The notes under the pieces: model-generated
What the model saw: the letters and a program-made list of their open reading frames with translations, nothing else
Databases searched by the model: none
What the model was told of the DNA's origin: nothing
Made by a program: the position numbers and the translations under genes
Source: DAOUKH01 sp965261455
GTDB taxonomy: Bacteria; Chloroflexota; Dehalococcoidia; SHYB01
DNA length: 64,000 nt
NCBI GenBank assembly: GCA_965261455.1
Contig: OZ253453.1
Location: 1,674,001-1,738,000, forward strand
Direction: 5' to 3'
Shown here: positions 59,155 through 64,000 of the stretch, piece by piece
How positions within the stretch are numbered: position 1 is the first letter of the stretch
Layout: each line of letters begins with the position of its first letter

Positions 59155-60876
59155 TCACGTCCCTTCGGCGGGCGGCGTGATCGTAATCGCACCTTGGGCG
59201 GCAAGCCATTCCACCACGTCCGTGGCGACCCTGCGCTCGAAGCCGTCGAACGCGTGATTGCAATGCTCGTACCAGCGCTGGGCCACGGTCGGCGAGCGAA
59301 CGGCCGCGGCCTCCAGCTCGTGCATGCGGGCGCGGTCGTTGAAGTTGTCCTCGGAGCCGGACAGCATCATGATCGGCACGTCGACCTCGGCGATCCTCTT
59401 CGAGTGCGCCGCGATGGTCTCTGGGGCCCACATCTCCAGCCAGCAGTCCGCCCGCATCACGATCTGCATCAAGGCGTTATAGGGATCGGGGTGCGGCCGC
59501 TCGGACCACTCGGCGATGACCTGATCGCCCCGGCCGGCCGCGACGAGCTCTCGCGCCCGCTTCACCGTCGCGGCGTACTTCTCGTCGCCGAGGCCGCGGC
59601 GCATCCAGTCGGCGTGTTCGGCGGTCGGCGCCATGTGGACGTTGGCGACGACCAGCGGATTGTGGAACAGGGCTTGGTGCAGAGTGGCGGAGATGCTGCC
59701 GTTGCTGTGCCCGCTCGTGACGATGCGCTGGTAGCCGCGTGAGGCGAGCAATTCCACCCACGCGTCGATATCCTCGGCGTCCATTCGCGGCGGGGCGGTC
59801 ATGCGGCCCTCGGCGCCGCTCCGCCGCAGCCCCACGCTGAGCGTCGCCAACCCGTACTCCGCGTACACCGGCGCCAGCATGGCCGCGACGTTGCGGAACG
59901 GTATGGACCCGATGCCATGCACGTAGATGACGGCGCTATCCGTGGCGCGGCTTTCTTCCGGCGTCCAGAGAAGGCCTACCAGGGTCCGCCCGTCCTTGGC
60001 CTCGACGGTAACGACCTCCGTTTCGGGGGGCGGACCGGCCGGCGGCGGCACCAACCCGCGAGCCCACTGCGCCAGGGCCTCGCCGATGCCGGTCGCCGTG
60101 TCCGCCTGCACTGAACACACGTCGCGGGACAATGTGGCCTTCCGCGCGAGCGTCTCGGCCCACGCCGCATCGTCTCCAGCTATCAGAACGGGAGGCATGA
60201 TCGTCTCGACGGCCCGGCTGATCTTGGTGTCCGCGGCCTTGCCCCACCAACTGAGAAAGAGGCTGGAGGGCTGAAAGATCTTCATCGTCACGCCGTCCGG
60301 GCCGGTGGGTTCGAGGTCGATGTACTCATGCAAGCCGGCGCCATAGCGCAGCGCTCGCGCCGCCGCCTCGAGATGGTCCTGGTAGCGCTCCGCGCCCAGG
60401 GCCTCCGAGAGCCAGTCGCCGAGATCATGCGCCGGCCGCACCAGCGCGACACCTTTGACTCGTAAATTGGGCCGCTTCGCGGCGAAGCGCGCCACGCTGA
60501 GGGCACCGACCTCCTCGCCCACAAGAAAGACGTCGGTGAAGCCGAGCGTTGCCATATGGTCTAGAGCGAGCCCCAGATCGGCGCTGTCGTCCTCAGGCGT
60601 CGCTACCGCCTGTCCCTCGAGGCCGCGCCGCCGCAGGGCGAAGCTCAGAAAGCCGTACCCTTGCGCGGCCAGAGCCGGCCCCAAGGCTCTAGGCAGGGGG
60701 TCGGAGTGATAGCCGCCCCAACGGTGCGCGAAGAGGAACGCCGGGCCTCCGTAGCCGCGCGCTTGCCCGCGCGGGAGGTAGAGCAGGCCGTTGGCGATCG
60801 GGAACAGACGCGCCGTCGGAATGACCTCCCGGCTGTTCCAGATGGTAATGGCTTGGACGGTGTGGGCGGCGGCCAT
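59155..60876 (-). CDS. Tandem alpha/beta-hydrolase protein, first domain degenerate
   Basis: 573 residues with two alpha/beta-hydrolase domains. The first (about 25-270) has the fold (FLFAHRWGGYHSDP, FLSFALRRRG), but its nucleophile elbow reads LVGEEVGALSV, with Glu where Ser should be. The second (about 290-570) is complete: VIYVHGIGSIPF, elbow TSGHSNGSIS, Asp in LSGSEDNF and His in EHCNHAFDGF. The second domain is probably the active esterase/hydrolase; the first may bind substrate or regulate. There is no signal peptide. It is transcribed after the amidase gene, two bases apart. Confidence 0.83.
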   Translation of the reverse strand: MAAAHTVQAITIWNSREVIPTARLFPIANGLLYLPRGQARGYGGPAFLFAHRWGGYHSDPLPRALGPALAAQGYGFLSFALRRRGLEGQAVATPEDDSADLGLALDHMATLGFTDVFLVGEEVGALSVARFAAKRPNLRVKGVALVRPAHDLGDWLSEALGAERYQDHLEAAARALRYGAGLHEYIDLEPTGPDGVTMKIFQPSSLFLSWWGKAADTKISRAVETIMPPVLIAGDDAAWAETLARKATLSRDVCSVQADTATGIGEALAQWARGLVPPPAGPPPETEVVTVEAKDGRTLVGLLWTPEESRATDSAVIYVHGIGSIPFRNVAAMLAPVYAEYGLATLSVGLRRSGAEGRMTAPPRMDAEDIDAWVELLASRGYQRIVTSGHSNGSISATLHQALFHNPLVVANVHMAPTAEHADWMRRGLGDEKYAATVKRARELVAAGRGDQVIAEWSERPHPDPYNALMQIVMRADCWLEMWAPETIAAHSKRIAEVDVPIMMLSGSEDNFNDRARMHELEAAAVRSPTVAQRWYEHCNHAFDGFERRVATDVVEWLAAQGAITITPPAEGT

Positions 60877-60878
60877 GT

Positions 60879-62294
60879 CTAGTCGAGGCTGGGACGTATG
60901 GCCGCCCAGGGCCTTGCCTGCTCGAACGCGGCGGAGACCTGCAAGACGAGGGCATCGGCGCCTCTCGCTCCAACAATCTGCAGCCCAACGGGCAGGCCCT
61001 CCGGCGAGAACCCGCAGGGAACCGTAGCAGCGGGGTTGCCCGCCAAGTTGAATGGATAGGTGAACGGCGCGAAGCCGCGCCAGGGGTGCTCCATCGTCCT
61101 GCCGCCGATCTCCTCGGGGAACTCACCGTGCGGGAACGCCGCGGCGGCGAGCGTGGGCGTCAGGAGGATGTCGTACCGCTCAAACCAGTCGTCCATGCGG
61201 GCGGTAAATCCTTCGAGGCGGCCCATAGCCAGCGCATACTCCGCGCCCGTGACCGACTTGCCGGCGCCGACCCGGTCTTTGACGTAGTCGGTCAGCAGGT
61301 CGCCCTGGGTCTCCAACACCGTCTCGTACATGGAGAAGAGCGCCGATATACCGATGGGCTCGTAGATGTCCCACGGGTCCTGGAAGGCGAACGGCGGCTC
61401 CTCGACCACCGCCCCCAGGCTCTCGAAGGCACGCGCCGCGTCCTCGGCGATGCGCGCGACCTCCGGGTCGACGGCGGCGTAGCCAAGATCCGGCGACCAG
61501 GCCATGACGAGCCCGTCGATACGGTCGTGCAGGCCCGCCTGATAGTTGGGCGGGCGTTGCCGCAGAGAGATGTTGTAGCGCCGGTCGTACCCGGCGATGA
61601 CGCGCAGCAGGAGCGCCGAGTCCTCGACCGTGCGAGAGAGGGGCCCCTGCTGGCCAAAGGCGCTGAACACGGGCCGGGGTCCCGACGCCATGGGCACGAG
61701 CCCCCTCGAGGGTTTGTAGCCGAAGACGCCGCAGAACGCGGCCGGGTTGCGGATGGAGCCGGCCATGTCGCCGCCAAGGGCCAGGGGCCCGAGGCCGGCG
61801 GCCACGGCCGTCGCAGCGCCGCCACTGGACCCTCCCACGGTGCGGCCCAGGCCCCACGGGTTGTTGCATGGGCCGCCCAAGCGGTTCTCCGTGGTGCTCC
61901 ACGCCGCGAACTCGGGGGTGTTGGTCTTCCCCAGGATGATCGCGCCCGCCTGCTTGACACGCTCCACGACGATGGCGTCCTGGGCGGGGACGTTGTTCTT
62001 GAACAGAAGGGAGCCCATCGTCGTGCGGATTCCCTTCGTGGCCGTCAGGTCCTTGAACGAGATGGGGACGCCGTGCAGCAGGCCGGTCGGAACCTCCCGC
62101 ATGAGCGCGTCTTCGGCGTCCCTGGCGGCGGCCAGCGCCTCGTCGCCGCAGACCGTCAGATAGGCGTTCAGCTTGGGATTCAGCCGCTCGATGCGATCAA
62201 GGAGCGCCTGCACCGCCTCCACCGGCGAGACTTCCCTCGCGGCGATCATCTTTGCCAGCCGCACTGCGGAAACGAACGCGAACTCCGGCGCCAT
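60879..62294 (-). CDS. Amidase signature family amidase
   Basis: 471 residues from the ATG at 62294, which has AAGGAGGG upstream. The Ser-Ser-Lys triad of the family is visible: Lys in ISFKDLTATKGIRT, cis-Ser in the GGSSGGAATAVAAGL segment, and the nucleophile Ser in the same GDMAGSIRNPAAFCGVFG region. It hydrolyses an amide to acid and ammonia; GatA-like, but no GatB/GatC genes are adjacent, so it is probably a catabolic amidase. It is co-directional and tightly spaced with the tandem hydrolase gene. It is divergent from the binding-protein gene at 62565. Confidence 0.9.
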   Translation of the reverse strand: MAPEFAFVSAVRLAKMIAAREVSPVEAVQALLDRIERLNPKLNAYLTVCGDEALAAARDAEDALMREVPTGLLHGVPISFKDLTATKGIRTTMGSLLFKNNVPAQDAIVVERVKQAGAIILGKTNTPEFAAWSTTENRLGGPCNNPWGLGRTVGGSSGGAATAVAAGLGPLALGGDMAGSIRNPAAFCGVFGYKPSRGLVPMASGPRPVFSAFGQQGPLSRTVEDSALLLRVIAGYDRRYNISLRQRPPNYQAGLHDRIDGLVMAWSPDLGYAAVDPEVARIAEDAARAFESLGAVVEEPPFAFQDPWDIYEPIGISALFSMYETVLETQGDLLTDYVKDRVGAGKSVTGAEYALAMGRLEGFTARMDDWFERYDILLTPTLAAAAFPHGEFPEEIGGRTMEHPWRGFAPFTYPFNLAGNPAATVPCGFSPEGLPVGLQIVGARGADALVLQVSAAFEQARPWAAIRPSLD

Positions 62295-62434
62295 GCTTCC
62301 CTCCTTGGACTCTTGTCCTGCCGCCGGTAGACCCAACCGCAGCCCGGCTTACGAATTCCGTTTGTGAAATCTATCGCAGACGGCGAATCTGATCGCCGAA
62401 CCCTAGAAGGAATCCGTTATCCGTAGGGTTTTGC

Positions 62435-62464
62435 TTGACAACAGTTCGGGGCCTATGTTACTAG
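62435..62464 (+). promoter_or_regulatory. Candidate promoter of the second binding-protein gene
   Basis: A perfect -35 TTGACA (62435-62440); the -10 is weak, TACTAG (62459-62464) after 18 bases. It lies in the 270-base gap between the divergent amidase and binding-protein genes. Confidence 0.35.
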
Positions 62465-62527
62465 ATGCGGGCAAGACCCACCGGACCGTTGCGAAAAACC
62501 GCTTCGCGCGCATGGATGGCAGGCGTA

Positions 62528-62545
62528 GGCGCGCTAAAGCGCGCC
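62528..62545. other. GC hairpin in the leader of the binding-protein gene
   Basis: Perfect inverted repeat GGCGCGCT-AA-AGCGCGCC, seven bases before the Shine-Dalgarno AGGAGG (62553-62558). There is no T-run, so it is not a terminator. It may affect ribosome access. Confidence 0.45.
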
Positions 62546-62564
62546 CGCACTCAGGAGGCCGAAG

Positions 62565-64000
62565 ATGGCTCCCTCTATTTCCCGCAAATTGATGGTGATC
62601 CTCGCCGTAGGCATTGTCACCGCGCTTGTCGCGTCGGCATGCGGCGGGGCGCAAGGACCGCCTGGGCCAGCAGGGCCGGGGGGCGCTCAAGGACCGGCGG
62701 GCGCTCAAGGGCCGGCGGGCGCCGAAGGACCGGCGGGCGCTCAAGGACCGGCGGCGGGTGCGGCTCCGGCTCCCACGGCCATGCCGGCTCCGACGGCCGC
62801 TCCCACGGCCATGCCGGCGCCGACGGCTACGCCTAGGCCGGCGCCGACGGCTACACCGGCTCCGCCTCCTCCGACGGAGGGACCCAGCATCAAGCGCGGC
62901 GGCTCGCTGATCCGCTCAGAGCGGAAGGACCCGCCGCACCTCGACCCGCACGCCTCCGTCGCCGCCATCGACCTCTTCTACATCTCGCAACTCTACAGCA
63001 CGCTGCTCATGAACCCCGCTGGAACGAAGCTCGTGTGCGACCTGTGCGAGTCCTGGGAGTACGTGGGCGACGGCACCACCGCCGTATTCAATCTCAGGGA
63101 AGACCCCACCTTCGCCGATGGCTCGCCCGTTGAGGCGCAAGACGTGGTCTATAGCCTTAACAAGATGGTCGGACTGGTGCCCGATGAAGCTAAGTCCACC
63201 AAATGTGGAGCGATGAGCGTCTACCTGGCGGAGGACAACCCCTTCGAGGCCCCCGACAACCGGACAGTCGTCATCAACCTGGCCTTCTCAGCCGCCGCGT
63301 TCCCCAAGTTCATCGCCATGAACTTCTGCGGCGTCGTCCAGGACGGCACCCCCCGGGACGCCCTCAAGACCGAGGCGATGGGGAGCGGCGCTTTCGTGAT
63401 CGGGCGGTGGGACACCGGAGCCGTGGTCGAGATGGAGGCCCGCGCCGACTTCTGGAAGGAGGGCTTCCCCTACCTGGACTCCTTCGTCATTCCGATCATC
63501 TCCGACACGACCGCCGCGACCGCGGCGGTGCTCACCGGACGGCTAGACCGGGCCCGGGTGAGCTCGAGCGCGGACCAGCGCTCGGAGTACGACAGGTTCG
63601 TGGCCGAGGGCAAAGGGGAGTGGCAACTGGAGCCGTGCAATTGCATCTGGGGCGTTGCCATGAACACGACGCGCCCGCCTTTCGACAACCAGAAGCTCAG
63701 ACAGGCGGTGAACCTCGCCCTCGACCGTGAAAGCCACGACGCGATCGTGCGCAATGGGCAAGCGTCCGTAAGCCTCTACCAGCCAGGCTTGTGGCCCGGC
63801 GCCCGAACGGCGGACGAGATATGGAACAAGATTCCGGGATGGGCTACCGGAGACGCGAAGGAGGCGGAGCTCGAGCAGGCGAGACAGCTCGTGGCCGACG
63901 CGGGCTATCCCGACGGTATCGACGTCACGATCCTGCACAGCGGCTATTCAGCCTCGATCACGCGATGGGTCGAGTGGGTCTCCACCCAGCTGCCCAGAGT
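62565..64000 (+). CDS. ABC transporter solute-binding lipoprotein, 3' end cut by window edge
   Basis: The frame is open to the right edge (478 codons seen). AGGAGG precedes the ATG by six bases. The signal peptide ends LVASAC, a lipobox. A collagen-like Gly-X-Y stretch follows (GAQGPAGAQGPAGAEGPAG, about residues 25-63), then a Pro/Thr/Ala-rich part with PTAMPAPTA, and then a peptide/nickel-type binding domain (GGSLIRSERKDPPHLDPHAS, YSLNKMVGLVPDEA, LRQAVNLALDRESHDAIV). Transporter subunits, if adjacent, lie beyond the window. It resembles the binding protein at 40504-42357 in layout but has a different linker. Confidence 0.88.
   Translation, partial: MAPSISRKLMVILAVGIVTALVASACGGAQGPPGPAGPGGAQGPAGAQGPAGAEGPAGAQGPAAGAAPAPTAMPAPTAAPTAMPAPTATPRPAPTATPAPPPPTEGPSIKRGGSLIRSERKDPPHLDPHASVAAIDLFYISQLYSTLLMNPAGTKLVCDLCESWEYVGDGTTAVFNLREDPTFADGSPVEAQDVVYSLNKMVGLVPDEAKSTKCGAMSVYLAEDNPFEAPDNRTVVINLAFSAAAFPKFIAMNFCGVVQDGTPRDALKTEAMGSGAFVIGRWDTGAVVEMEARADFWKEGFPYLDSFVIPIISDTTAATAAVLTGRLDRARVSSSADQRSEYDRFVAEGKGEWQLEPCNCIWGVAMNTTRPPFDNQKLRQAVNLALDRESHDAIVRNGQASVSLYQPGLWPGARTADEIWNKIPGWATGDAKEAELEQARQLVADAGYPDGIDVTILHSGYSASITRWVEWVSTQLPR
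62682..62753. repeat. Four tandem 18-bp units coding a collagen-like linker
   Basis: Unit GGCGCTCAAGGACCGGCG with single-base changes in units two and three. It encodes (Gly-Ala-Gln/Glu-Gly-Pro-Ala)n just after the lipobox of the binding protein. Confidence 0.85.

Overview
The window is high-GC bacterial chromosome packed with genes on both strands, with no phage, plasmid or insertion-sequence genes. The gene content points to a Chloroflexota bacterium, most likely a Dehalococcoidia/SAR202-type lineage. Reasons: lipoprotein solute-binding proteins with repetitive AMPAAT-type linkers, many CaiB/BaiF CoA-transferases, acyl-CoA dehydrogenases, luciferase-like and TMADH-like flavoenzymes, a DAK2/DegV pair, and ftsZ away from any division cluster. 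This assignment is inference from content; no rRNA gene is present.

Layout. Bases 1-15757 are mainly housekeeping: argH (cut by the left edge)-rpe, rpmB, fakA-fakB-recG-argS, an RDD membrane protein, two CaiB-type transferases, and pheS-pheT. Bases 15763-18670 hold an unusual SDR, a damaged tRNA-like sequence followed by a toxin-antitoxin pair (RHH antitoxin and PIN toxin), a crotonase-family protein and an intact tRNA-Gly(TCC). Bases 18707-25634 form a same-strand catabolic run: two isochorismatase-fold hydrolases flanking a hydantoinase/dihydropyrimidinase, then an amidohydrolase, a luciferase-like flavoenzyme, an acyl-CoA dehydrogenase and a VOC protein. Bases 25687-34183 are minus-strand biosynthetic genes: pduO-hydrolase-hisH-hisA, a TPR protein, thrB-lysC-GT2-CoA-binding, and ftsZ. 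The ftsZ promoter is bracketed by two near-identical palindromes.

Bases 34477-40450 carry acyl-CoA genes (a tandem CaiB fusion, a two-part MaoC hydratase, a crotonase), a STAS protein, a cupin remnant and an SMP-30 lactonase. Bases 40504-51448 are a complete peptide-type ABC transporter (binding protein, two permeases, two ATPases) interleaved with two paralogous Fe-S flavin oxidoreductases and a divergent DapA-family protein, which looks like an uptake-plus-catabolism locus. Bases 51550-64000 contain a membrane protein, a zinc-ribbon DEAD-box helicase, a DM13 membrane protein, a second acyl-CoA group (crotonase, DUF169, acyl-CoA dehydrogenase, SCP-x thiolase with two internal TGA codons, DUF35 partner), a tandem alpha/beta hydrolase, an amidase, and a second binding protein cut by the right edge.

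The most striking signals are four. (1) A full-length thiolase frame is interrupted only by two TGA codons, one at a Cys position. (2) A dual-operator arrangement sits around the ftsZ promoter. (3) Many enzyme paralogues have lost family catalytic or cluster residues (SDR, crotonase, isochorismatase, DapA-like, CaiB, TMADH-like pair, hydrolase domain). (4) Two genes, recG and dppD, have conserved N-termini extending upstream of any ATG, GTG or TTG codon. All functional statements come from reading motifs by eye; no database search was run.
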